From assembly GCA_003255065.1 (NCBI GenBank), contig QAOA01001508.1, positions 151,108-215,107 of the forward strand: DNA of 64,000 bases. The letters run 5' to 3'. Shown in pieces: positions 25,413 to 36,720 of this stretch (the first letter of the stretch is position 1; each line of letters opens with the position of its first letter). A program made the translations under genes and the position numbers. This stretch comes from Cercis canadensis. Lineage: Eukaryota > Streptophyta > Magnoliopsida > Fabales > Fabaceae. The notes under the pieces were generated by a model, which searched no databases, was not told the DNA's origin, and saw only the letters and a list, made by a program, of their open reading frames with translations.

Positions 25413-25950
25413 ATATTAGTTTTATGTTTATATGAAAATTATGGAAATTTGAAGATATCACATGGCCCTTTTGGATCCGTCCATTGTGTCGGAATGGACG
25501 GCTAGATTAGGGTTTACAGAATATTTGTTTTAAAGGGTGACTAAAACATAACGAGGAGGCACGGAAATTACTGAAAAGGACTCCGAGTTGTGATGTGCTC
25601 TCGAACCTAGCAGCAGCCAAGCGGTGCTGCAACGAAGTAGTGGAGATGAATGGGGTGTGGTATTGCCCACGATTCCTTGGTGGGGATGCGTGGATCTAAG
25701 CCATTAGTTTATGTGGGTCCAAAGCCTTGTCAATGAGAATAAAATGACTTTGACCATGGATTGACCATGGGGGGAAGCTGAGATGCAAAGATTGAATTGC
25801 TTAGTATGTTTAGTTTTTTTTTTTATTTGGCAGATAATTTATAAATATTCTTATAAATTCTTGTTGAGGTATCTGATATACTTTGATTTTGAAATGTGAT
25901 AGTTTTTTCCCATTTTACTTTTGATAAAAAATAATTAATTTAAGTATTTG
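25413..25950. other. Intergenic, nothing recognised
   Basis: The upstream flank of the kinase gene. It is moderately GC-rich near 25560-25800 and then AT-rich. No coding or RNA feature is supported. Confidence 0.5.
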
Positions 25951-25953
25951 TTA

Positions 25954-26347
25954 AGCTACACTATCTCTAAAAAATAGTGTAGTAGTATTTCATCCCTCAC
26001 TTGGATGGATTGTGATTAGATCTATCCAATGATTTTAGGATTGTTGCGAAGATTAAAAAAATTGAGTTATCTATTATGTGATAGAACACATAATTTTTTA
26101 TAAAATACAATAACAATATAATATAAAAAAATGTCAAATTCTTTTTTTCTTTTTAGAAGTTTGGCATGTTTCTTATATTTTGCTATTTTTACATTTTATA
26201 AAGAATTGTCTATTTTGACGCATACGAAATGATTCAATTTTTTAATATCTTCATAACGACACCAAAATTATTAAATAGACCCCATCATAATCCATACAAA
26301 TAAAGGATAGAATATTATTACACCACTCTTAAAAGGTGGTGCAGCTT
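25954..26347. mobile_element. Fold-back MITE candidate with long terminal inverted repeats
   Basis: A ~394-bp non-coding element. The left end (GCTACACTATCTC ... GGATGGATTGTG) pairs as an imperfect inverted repeat with the right end (CATAATCCATACAAAT ... GGTGGTGCAGC). The pairing continues inward for more than 100 bases, so most of the element could fold on itself. Each terminus also contains its own small hairpin (CTACACTAT/ATAGTGTAG on the left, CACCACT/AGGTGGTG on the right) with compensating changes. TTA flanks both ends (25951-25953 and 26348-26350), which fits a three-base target duplication of the PIF/Harbinger type. It contains no transposase frame. Superfamily assignment is tentative. 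Confidence 0.65.
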
Positions 26348-26530
26348 TTAGGGGTGGTGAAACTTAACACTCACCTTATATTTAACCTCCCACGCTATTG
26401 GAAATTTGAGTTGTCTGAATTGTTGTAAGTTAAAAGCATTAACGCACTCAAATAAGGTTAAATCAATCAAGTGTATTCAGATCGTGTTGAATAGCCTACA
26501 CACTATGTTTTAGCTCTTAAATGTAACAAA

Positions 26531-26715
26531 AGCTACAAAATGTCACGTCAAAGAGGCAATTGATTTTGTGTCAAGAACCCTACAATCACATTAACATCCT
26601 AATACGACAGAAGTTACAAAATGCCACGTCAGATAACCAATTAAGTTTGTGTCGGAACTCTTAGAATTATATTCACTCCTAATAGATCACAGAGTTACAA
26701 ATTATCACGGTAGAG
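26531..26715. repeat. Degenerate ~80-bp tandem repeat, about 2.3 copies
   Basis: Units start at about 26531, 26610 and 26691 with variants of GTTACAAAATGCCACGTCA. They continue with AATTRAKTTTGTGTC and end in CTAATAsGACA-like sequence; the third unit is truncated. It does not overlap a coding frame. Confidence 0.65.
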
Positions 26716-27398
26716 TGCTAATATTCACAATACAAGCACACTCTACGAAGGAATTTATATATAACTTCTGTAAAAATAAAAATATCAAAATCTTATATCN
26801 TCTACCTAATAAGTTTTTTTTTTTTCCCTTGCCCTGCCTTGTTTAATATAATAGAAATGAAGTTTATCAAAATCTGCTAAACAATATAAAGGAGCGATTT
26901 TCTTTATAAGCTAGGTAATCTAAAAGTAAAATACACAACAAATGACAAATAACCATCAAATAAATAATTGAAGTGTCCCTGATCAACAATACATGAAAAT
27001 CTATGTTAGCCTCAAATATGTTATTTAGATTTTTTTTTCTATTATAATTCTCATCAAGCTCTTTTTAGGATAGGTATAGCGCACCTTAAAAATTATTTAT
27101 CTATAACTTGTTCTATTATATTTTAAAAAAATTAATGATATAAGAATTTTTTTTATCCCTATCTTGAGCATAAGAAAGTTATTTTCTCCCAATGCACTAG
27201 ATCTTATATCTCTTGACTATTCATGGCAGGTAGTATATATAGAAATGGCCCAATGTTTGAGCCTTTAAGGGGTTTATACAATTACGAGTGAGTTGACAAT
27301 TAGCAAAATTAGTAAGAAAAATTAAAAAAGAGTTGGCAACGATGAAAACGTTTAATAAAATATTTTATAAATTAATATACTAGTAAAATTGAGCAAGA

Positions 27399-27471
27399 GC
27401 CCGTCTAGCTCAGTCGGTAGAGCGCAAGGCTCTTAACCTTGTGGTCGTGGGTTCGAGCCCCACGGTGGGCG
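27399..27471 (+). tRNA. tRNA-Lys (anticodon CTT)
   Basis: A 73-nt cloverleaf without intron. The acceptor stem GCCCGTC pairs with the GGTGGGC end, counting G-T wobbles, with G as discriminator base. The D-arm box is TAGCTCAGTCGGTAGAGC. The anticodon stem CAAGG/CCTTG holds the loop CTCTTAA, giving anticodon CTT. The T arm is GTGGGTTCGAGCCCCAC. Internal A and B promoter boxes are intact, and a run of seven T directly follows (27472-27478), as expected of a Pol III terminator, so the gene looks functional. Confidence 0.97.
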
Positions 27472-27478
27472 TTTTTTT
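27472..27478 (+). terminator. Pol III terminator of tRNA-Lys
   Basis: Seven T residues immediately after the tRNA discriminator base. This is the normal RNA polymerase III stop signal. Confidence 0.85.
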
Positions 27479-27649
27479 CGTTTCTTATATTTTTCCGTTA
27501 TAAGAAGCGAACCAACAAAGCAGCCCATGATAAATAGCTTTTTATATTGGTCCAAGAGTACAAAGTGGGCCCATTAGGAAACTGGACTAAATTTACTTAC
27601 AAAGCCCGTTAGATGCTCGGTCCAAGGGCTTAGCCCAAGAGTTTACCTT

Positions 27650-28092
27650 CACCTCCACCTAGAGCTTAAAATGGGCCGGACTGGCACAATGTCAGCCCAG
27701 CCCAGCCTTTCTTAGGCTGTGGACTAAAACAGGCCAGCCTTTTTTTTTTTGCTTGCTTATTTATATTGTATTTTGACTCTTTAAGAGAATATAAAAACAT
27801 ATTAGAGTACAATAAGTGTAAACAATTTTTGATTTTATTCTCATTATTCTTTTCATCATTCATAAATAAAATAATAATGGTATTTAATAACAAAAAAGAA
27901 GAAGAAGGGGGACTGGGGATATTACTCTAGTATTCTACAAACCACTACACTGTAAGAAGGAGAAGGCAGCATGCAACTACTTAATTTCGTAGGCATAAGT
28001 CATTGAAACTAAACTAAAACAATCCAATGTAAGTTGAAACAAAATAAACAATTTATCTAAATTTATGATGAATCAAACCAAGAAATCTTGAG

Positions 28093-28123
<31 letters not shown>

Positions 28124-29068
28124 TNTCTTTGGCCATGAAGAAATCTCGAGGTTATGACCATTGATTTGCACCTACACATCTTAAAATCTCTTTTATTCAT
28201 TTATCAAAATCCTATGGGAATTGTTGGTTGCACTAGTAAAAGCAAGTGCTTGAACCCAATTTCCACAGCAGAAATTCAGCTTCATAAAACTAATGTCACA
28301 GTAAGTTTTCAATTAATTATAACAGTCGTATGTGTAAATTAGGATGAAAAATCCAGTAAGAATAACATGAGGTTATATTATGATCAATCTTTTTAGCTGA
28401 AGAACTCACCTGGAGACTGCTCAATTACATAATGATCATCTTTGGGTATTGAGTTAGGGATTTTAAAATTTTCAATTGAAAATTACACAAAAATAAAATT
28501 CAGGCCGGGCCAGATATTGGCCCGCTTCTATCAGGACCATGATTTATATGGCCTAACCTGATATTTTAGCAGGCTAAAACGGGTTAGGCCATTGGGCTTA
28601 GCCCATTTTTGCAACTCAATCTCCACCTCCCCAATCCCCGTTTCTTGTAGTGGGGACGATATGGACTTGTTGNCACAACAGAAATTCAGCTTCGTAAAAC
28701 TAATGTCACAGTAAGTTTTCAATTAATTATAACAGTCGTATGTGTAAATTAGGATGAAAAATCCAGTAAGAATAACATGAAGTTATATTATGATCAATCT
28801 TTTTAGCTAAAGAACTCACCTGGAGACTGCTCAATTACATAATGATCATCTTTGGGTATTGAGTTAGGGATTTTAAAATTTTCAATTGAAAATTACAAAA
28901 AAATAAAATTCAGGTTGGGCCAGATATTGGTCCGCTTCTATTAGGACCATGATTTATATGGCCTAACCTGACATTTTAGCAGGCTAAAACGGGTCAGGTC
29001 ATTGGGCTTAGCCCATTTTTGCAACTCTATCTCCACCTCCTCAATCCCCGTTTCTTGAAGTGGGGAGT
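27650..29068. mobile_element. Repeat-like segment with GGGCCGGGCC-type blocks, internally duplicated
   Basis: Blocks rich in GGCCGGGC, CAGCCCAGCC and GGGCTTAGCCC (about 27672-27740, 28500-28610 and 28912-29020) stand out from the AT-rich surroundings. They resemble non-autonomous plant transposon remnants. The part 28264-28655 recurs at 28674-29067 around an N at 28673, with roughly ten substitutions. A second N (28125) is flanked by AAGAAATCTTGAGGTT and AAGAAATCTCGAGGTT. No transposase is visible and the element ends were not defined, so this is a low-resolution call. Confidence 0.4.
28264..29067. repeat. About 393-bp direct repeat flanking N at 28673
   Basis: Both copies start at ACAGAAATTCAGCTTC (or CAGCAGAAATTCAGCTTC) and end at CCCGTTTCTTGNAGTGGGGA. 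About 97% of positions agree by eye. The adjacency to an N character suggests two alleles placed side by side in the assembly, although a true tandem duplication is possible. Confidence 0.8.
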
Positions 29069-32000
29069 ATGGCTGATTTCATAAGAATTGTGTTTTATAG
29101 AGCTTTTTTTTTTTTTTTTTTNTTTTTTTTTTTTTTTTTGTTTTCTCAAATGCACCGAAAAAAAGAAAGCAAATTTCATATCGGTCTTTATTGTTTAATT
29201 TCCATTTCTATCCGTTGCAAGCACACTTTTTTTTTTCCTAATCAGAAAAACACCTTTAAACTTGGTGTATTTAAATTAAAACTATATATATATATATAGT
29301 GGCTCTGATTGTTGGATGGAATAATAAGCTTTTCCATCATTGGGCCAAGCAAACTTGTATGAATAATCATGTTTGCCACTAGCTAAGGCAATCTTAACGA
29401 AGAGTTAATCTAGACTCTGGGGACAATCATACTTTATATAATAAATATGAAAAGCAGTTTAAGAAAATCTGCTCCATAACGGATAAGAATTAACTTGATC
29501 CAATCCCCTATCCTTGGCCGGTTATATATACAAGGATGTTCTGTCATGTCTTAAAAAGCAATTTAGAATAATAGCGTTTTCGGGATTCTAGAATTTGGAT
29601 AAAAATGATTCAAAGTTTAAATAATACACTCTTACTTAGTACCCAAAAGAAACCCATTCTAAAATTAAAGCCTTTGATTCTTTCATATCCTGAATTATGT
29701 GCCTCTGCTCTGTCACTAACCATAAAGCAGTGGGACAAAATTCACTCACCGCTTGACACATTATTACACTAGTCAGCTATTGTAGAGTAACGCAGATATA
29801 TGCATTTGTATGAGCAAAGTTGCCTTGAAAAAACTATGTATTAATTGTATAAAGACTAAAAGAAAAGAAAGAGTAGTGCAAAAAGTTCAGGTAAGTAATG
29901 TCCACCACATGCATTCTATCGATCTATAGTAGAAAAATTAATTTAACAAACAAATTAAGCATGTTTGCTTCACCGTTTTGCACATCCAAAAACTGGTTTA
30001 GAGTGCATTTGAATGTGTGTTTTTCCATTCAGATAGGTGCTGCTTCTGTTCCAATGGGATTTTCCCACCAACTTTGGAGTCAGTGAATATTGAACCAACC
30101 AAGTTACAAGTTTTCGGTTTGCAATTGATTTTAGCTAGATTGAGATAATTAGCTATGCCTATGAGTGAGTTCCTTTTCAAAGAAATATTCTAATATAATA
30201 ATTTTAAATTTGAATCTTTTTTTTTTAGAAGGATAAGATAAGACTCACGGAAAGAACTAGATTACTCTCATCATATATATATATATATATATATAAAAGA
30301 AATTCAAAATATTTTAAAGACTAAAAAAGCAAAGCACATCTTAGTTGAATCTAAGACAAAACTCATGCAGATGCAGATGTCATCAAATATATATATATTT
30401 AGTTGAAAGCAATTTAGCAAATAATGTTCCTAGTTCCTAATGTCGTATTCTGGCATGGCTTCAAATACGGCGTTTAGGTTGGAAGTTGCTACCTCTCCCT
30501 CCAACAACAACAAGGCCTCCTTTGGTTGCCAAAAGATTTTGCTTAGTATCCACACTTTAAATGAGCACTATATATTAGTTTGTGTTTGTGGCACTATATG
30601 CTTTGGAGCATTTGTTGAGTAAACAAACGGAAGTGGCCAAAAGCATAAAGCCAAAGCTCCTTTAGCGTGCATTATATATATATATTGTTGAAGCAGATAA
30701 AGAGAAAGACAAGCTAACCCACTTTTCTACCCATTTTAAGCGCTTTATTTTCCAATAACTTGCAGAAAAGGAAAATGTAAAAGAGTTCATCACTTTCTTG
30801 GCAACTGCAAGTACCATCACCAACTAATTAATGTTAAATCAAGGCGTCTTTTAGGCACCATTTTACCTAAACATCATATAACTTATAAAAGTGAAATCCA
30901 CAAATTTCATATGTTAATACAACACGTGTAGCATGGTTTACTTGTGATATTACCTGCTGTCTGATTTTCTTTCATTCTTAAGTGCTTAAATATTTGAATG
31001 CTATCCAAGTGTCACAAATCAAACGGTTTGAAAAAGCAATTCTAAAATTTAGCATTTTGTGGCATGGATTAAGTTAATCAAATAAATCTAGAAAATCTAT
31101 AAAGTTCCACTGAAGTTATAAGAGAAAAATGGGAGTTATAGGCATTATAGAGAAAATAAAAGGAGCGTGATGGAGATGGCCGCAGGGAGGAAGAAGACTA
31201 CTTGTGCAGAACTGAGAGGTTCAATAATTGAGCACAACCTTGCCTGCCTTCCAACAAATCATTGTTGTCGTTTTCAAGTCTAGCTTTTTGGAAGATCTTA
31301 AAAGAACCACATTATTATACTATAAACCTAATTGTGTAACATTTTTCTCTAACTATTAAATTAAACGTTTCAATTTATGAAAACAACATAAATAGTATTT
31401 TAACTTTTTCAAAGTTGACATATATATCATACAATAAATATACAAAAACGAAATAAAACAATTCAAAATGTCATATCCACTATTTTCTATTTCATTTTTC
31501 TCAATATTGGTTAATCTTCTCTTCCCTCTTGTTTATTGAATTCAAATCAGAAAAGAACCTATTAGAATCTCGGTCATTGTTCTTCTCCCCCTTATTCATT
31601 TTAGTTTTTGTTCCCAAACATATTACATGTATGTGAAAATTAATCCATTCACATATGTTACACCCTCAAGATAAGCACGTTAAGTGGTGTGCTTGATAAA
31701 AAAGAATAATAACGAAAAAAAATGAAAACATGAGAAAAACATAGAGTACTGAAAATGAAGAGGTATATAAAGGTGTTAAATTTTATTTGTTATTGTGGTA
31801 GAGAATGTGAAGAATATATAAGATTATTGAAAGTTGTGTTTAACTCCAATGAATATGTGACACATTCTAAATGGTTTTATTTCGTGTAAAAGTCATATCA
31901 TATGTGCTTTACTTACATTGGTGGATATTTGAATATTCAAATGGGCACGTGGCACGCTTAAGTACATTATGCCTATAATTCTATTAGGGTTTTGGGAAAG

Positions 32001-35000
32001 GAAACCAATGTTTCAATTATTACAGGACCATTTTTTTTATGTTTGTGGGCCAATAAGAGAAAGCTTAGCATGAAAGAAAATATATGGAGTTCTTCTATAC
32101 GGCCTAGCTGCTTTTCCTTTTTCTAAGCCACCTTCCCCACATTTCAAGTCCTATGGTTTTTGGAAGCACCTTCGTCACATTCGAAGCTAATTAAGGTCAT
32201 GATAATCTGTTTACCAAAAAAATAAAAAATAAAAGGTTATGATTAATCTTTCTAAATAATTTACAGATTTCATTTCTTTTTCTCTATTTACTTTTGATCT
32301 GTTTAATTCCAAATAGTATAGTTCAAGATTGAATTCTGTTTGTGTAATTTGTGAACATAAAAAATTATGCAATTAACTTTTATTTTCGTAAACATTTGTG
32401 GAAATAATATTTGATGGCACCATACAAAAATGTTGAGTGTACAAATTAAAATGACAGAAATATGGTTTTAAGTCAGATAATTTCAAAAATCAAAACCAAC
32501 TTTAAAAATAATAATTTCTCAATCATGAATATTTTGTTGTTCCATGTCCATACATCTTAAAGTGATGATTTCGACCCATCAACCACTTCCAACTATGAAT
32601 GACAAAACAATGTCAAACAAACATTCCAAAAAGAACATGTATGTATCTAATATATATTCAAGTTTGTAAACCAAATATATATATACAGGAAGTACAATAA
32701 TTGAATCCTAGATCTATTGCTAGATTATGAAGAAAATATCTTCTAATCACGCTGCTAGATTATGAAGAAAATATCTTCTAATCACGCTGCTTTTCTACAA
32801 AGCAGCTCGCAGACATAAAATACAGTACACCATTCAAAGTTTCAAACAGCAGTTAATATATATAATTCAGTTATAGCCACTTATTCTCCTTACAGATCAA
32901 TAATTTAATTATAGTTTTATTTGCTTTCTTTATCAAGTAGAATAATTTAGATTTCATTATAAGCGAAAAAAAGAAGAAAGAAGTTTCAAGTCAAGTAATA
33001 ATTCATTATTATTTGCCTTTCATTATGATATATATTACTTAGAAAACTTCATTTTGTTCTTTCTCATCAAATTTAAGTTTACAAGAAAGGGGAATTCATT
33101 TTGCTCACAGATTACTTCTCGCTTATTAAAAATAAAAGTTGAGGTTGAGAGCTCTACGTTAAAATATGTAGCGATGAATGATTTGATCCTTTTTCCTTCA
33201 GAACATTAAATTATCATTATGATAGAGAGAGACACGGTGCAGGAATATATAATTAATTAAGTTAATTTATAAAACGCTATGAACAAGTTGTTTTGATACA
33301 AAGTATTAAGTATATGAGCAAAGTTTGAAGATCGAGACCAATATGAATTGGCTTTGTTAAAGTAACATAGAAAGGGCATAAAGCTTGGCTGCATTAAGCT
33401 TTAACAAGTTATGTGGGTGCTTCATTTTCGTCATGTGGAATTTTTGGCGATCGTCAACTGTGTAAACTTTAACTTAACTTTTCCATGGTGCAAAAGGGAG
33501 ACTTAGGCATGTTTAAAACAATGAATCTCGAGTTAAGACCTGATATTTTGTGCTTCTTAACAAATTAAGCCATTAGTTGAACCTAGCTGGTAATAGAATT
33601 AGGTATAAAATAACAAGAACAGACGTGCTTTTACGCGCCAAATTATGTGTTCCGTTGGTATCCAGCTAAAAAGTAAACACAGTATGGTCATTGACACATG
33701 CAAGGAAAGGAGGCATGCATGATAGAAAAACTTCATTTACTTTATACTTCTAGATCACTACAGTCATAATTTGGGGCTTCCAAAATATTGATTTTGATTT
33801 ATATATAGTAGCCATAGACCTCAAACTCAAAATATCACGTAAAGGATTTTTCAATGGTGAAATATATATATAACAGAATAAAGTTTAGTGAAGAAGTAAT
33901 GCAAATGCAAATGCAAATTCATTGTATATGAAACCCTAATTGAGATGTTAATTACACGTGAAGCATGTCAAAATAAAAGTCAAAGGTGACCATGAGTTCA
34001 AAAAGTGACATCTGTCTCCCAATTCCAGCTTTCCATCAATTTCATAGTTTTACCAAACACTTCACCTAAACTTTTGGCTTTTATAAGTGTATTTTCTTCG
34101 CAGCCACCATTCATTATACATGCAAAAAGTTAAAACGACGACTTATTGGTAGCTACTTCTGAATGTTACATCTCTGCCGTTTGCCCGCAAGAAATAACAA
34201 TCCAGGTATCCAGCTCATTTAAACAATTATTATTAACTTAAATCGACATTAATGTTGTGGACCTTGTTATTACTAACACATGTCAGAATTTCTAGTTAAT
34301 AGACTCTAATTTGACCCCCGTTCATATCACCAACTCACCTCAATAATCCTGTTATGATTAGATTCGAACAATTATTTCTTGTTTAACTGTATTAATTTGA
34401 CTTTTAATTATAATTTCTTTCATCACAGTAATAACAGATTAGTTATAGACACACAATGTCCAACGCGAGTTAATCAATTTGATTAACCATATGCACATAC
34501 CTAATCCAAAATCCAACAAATTAACAACAAGTTGGTAAAATTCTTAGTGAGTACATAAGATAAAAGGTATTTCATTTCTTTTACATTATATGATATTTAA
34601 TTTGCCCTTTCAAGATAAAACTTCAATTGGTTAATTCACTGAATCAAAATGTTCCCTTTTAATTAGGTCATCTATACTTTTTATATTATGTCATTATAAT
34701 TACAGTATTTGGTAAATGGGAAAATCCATGCAACTCTAGCAATATTTAGTAAATTAACAATGTCAATGCGGTGATCACTTGTTTAATTTTTTGTATGTGG
34801 GTCTTCCTGCAGTGGACACTTCGTTTCATAGCAACCACTACCAGTTACCAGCTTAAGCAGCAGAAAAGTGATAGCTTTTAAAGATTGACAAAGTCATTAG
34901 AAAACCAAAAACAAAGGCAAAAGCAAAAGAGAAAAAGCAAAAGTTGAGAAAGGCAACAATATTTTGTAGAGGGGCCAGCTATAGTTTCACTTTGACGTGT

Positions 35001-35954
35001 TAGTGGAATCATATGAGGACATTTTAGGGAAAGTGGATGTTCTTGCTGTAAAAGACATTTTAACTTCTCTTCCAAATATTGGCACACACATAGTCACATA
35101 GTACAATAATTTGTCACCAAATGTGGTCATTATACATTAGCACGCATGCCTCTATACATATATATATGGTTGGAAATTAAATTCATTCAAAAAAAAAAAA
35201 GTATATAACTTGCTAGAGGGTGAGGAAGAAACTAAAAGTAAGAAAGTTGAAACTTAAAAAAAANAAAAAAATAAAGAATATAGTAATAAAGGAAAAATGG
35301 GGTAGAAATTAACAAAGAGATTAAACTTAATTACTTATAAGTTATAACCATCAGTCTTCAAAGGAATATTATTTCTAAATATGCGAAGATTCAAAATTCT
35401 TTGAGTACAAGACGCTGTACGAATTGGGTACCTCAAGGAGATTCCATATTGAATTCCCCAGATTGTTAGGTATATACTAATTTATACTTTCATATCTTAA
35501 TTAAACTTCAAAATAACAATTGTATAAAAGAGAAGCACAAGCTAGCTTATGCTTGAACCCTTTATAAATTTTTTATTTTCCATCTTCTTACCTTTGCTTC
35601 AATTACTTCCCTTTTCAGGAAATTAAGGCTCTGGTTCATGAGTTCCCTTATAGGAAGAACTTGATCATAAATAATTGGGCGAAAAACAAAAGTTAATATT
35701 CACTCTTTCATTATTTTCTTTTTTGTTTTTATTACTGTTTATATGAGCAACAATTAGTCGTACAAAAAAAAAAAAAAAAAAAANAAAAAAAAAAAAAAAA
35801 GCTCATATAACATGCAGTACCCTAAGTCCCCACAATTAAAGGCATCAACTTGAGGCGGCACCACCACTCGCCGGAATTATCATGGAAACCGAAAACTCGC
35901 TTTACATGAATTTCATAAGATATTTAACACAGAAAGTGAACTTAATATATAGTC
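29069..35954. other. Long AT-rich intergenic region, no gene recognised
   Basis: Nearly 7 kb with only short frames. It holds (TA)n microsatellites (around 29283-29298, 30275-30294 and 30672-30684), poly-T and poly-A runs with N at 29122, 35264 and 35784, and a perfect 35-bp tandem duplication at 32718-32787. No coding exon, tRNA or element end could be supported. Confidence 0.6.
32718..32787. repeat. Perfect 35-bp tandem duplication
   Basis: TGCTAGATTATGAAGAAAAT and the following 15 bases (32718-32752) are repeated without a mismatch at 32753-32787, followed by another TGCT. The identity implies a recent slippage or repair event. Confidence 0.95.
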
Positions 35955-36560
35955 TCAATCCTGGTTCCTCAACTGCCTGTAAAACCTCTTTATAAACTCT
36001 TCCGCAGCCTTGTCCACGTGGTGGTCCTTGTCGTCGTCGGCGTTTTGCAGCGGGTACGGCGAGTCTGTTACCCTCAATTGCCTCACCATTGGACTCCTTC
36101 CGAATCCTGGAAGTGCCGGTGACGCCTCTACCATCACCTCATTATTTAGCATCTCCAACACCGCCTTAACTGCATTAACTGTAACCACCTCATCATCCTG
36201 CGTGGGTGGCGCGTGAGCACACGTGAAGAAGTGGCTGTGGTTGCGGTTGCGCTTGCTGATGGGGAAGAAGTATTTGTTGGGTGTGTTGCTGCAGCTAAAC
36301 TCGTACTCGCGTGGTGCGGAGGATGTTATGTTTGAGTCATGGGAGCGGCGGCTTGAGGTGGAGCCACCGTGGTGGTGGTTGTGGTGGTAGTGGAACATGA
36401 GGTTGCTAATGGCTTTACCGGCGAGCTTGCCACGGCGTTTGAGCATCATGTTGAGGTCCATCATTAGTTTGCCCTTTGATATGCCTTTTCTCAACATGAA
36501 GAAGGCCACACGGACTATGCTCCACACCCTCTTGGCTATTACCGGTAGATTGCTTTCCAT
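35955..36560 (-). CDS. DUF761 (cotton-fibre-like) protein
   Basis: An intronless frame of 201 aa starting at ATG 36560. The N-terminal ~45 residues are basic and amphipathic (VIAKRVWSIVRVAFFMLRKG, then KLMMDLNMMLKRRGK), as is typical of the plant DUF761 family. A His-rich stretch lies near residues 56-65. The conserved DUF761 motif closes the protein (VDKAAEEFIKRFYRQLRNQD). Family members are small plant-specific proteins linked to growth and stress phenotypes; the biochemical role is unknown. The upstream reading frame extends beyond 36560, but it has a Leu/Pro/Ser-rich sequence typical of a translated CT-rich leader, so the start at MESNLP is preferred. A TATA box and a CT-repeat leader precede it. 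Confidence 0.88.
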   Translation of the reverse strand: MESNLPVIAKRVWSIVRVAFFMLRKGISKGKLMMDLNMMLKRRGKLAGKAISNLMFHYHHNHHHGGSTSSRRSHDSNITSSAPREYEFSCSNTPNKYFFPISKRNRNHSHFFTCAHAPPTQDDEVVTVNAVKAVLEMLNNEVMVEASPALPGFGRSPMVRQLRVTDSPYPLQNADDDKDHHVDKAAEEFIKRFYRQLRNQD

Positions 36561-36711
36561 TTTGTTTAATAAGAATTTTAGAGTGAGAGTTTTCCTTCTT
36601 TTCTTTTGTGTCTCAATGATTTGGAGAGGGAGAGGGAGAGTGAGTGAGTGAAAGAGAGAGAGACAAAGATTGAGACAAGAAGGGATGGATTGAAGAGGAA
36701 TGGGGCAGGGA

Positions 36712-36720
36712 CTTATATAG
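36712..36720 (-). promoter_or_regulatory. TATA box of the DUF761 gene
   Basis: CTATATAAG on the minus strand, about 150 bases upstream of ATG 36560. The leader between them contains (CT)n on the coding strand (around 36615-36662), a common feature of plant core promoters and leaders. Confidence 0.65.
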
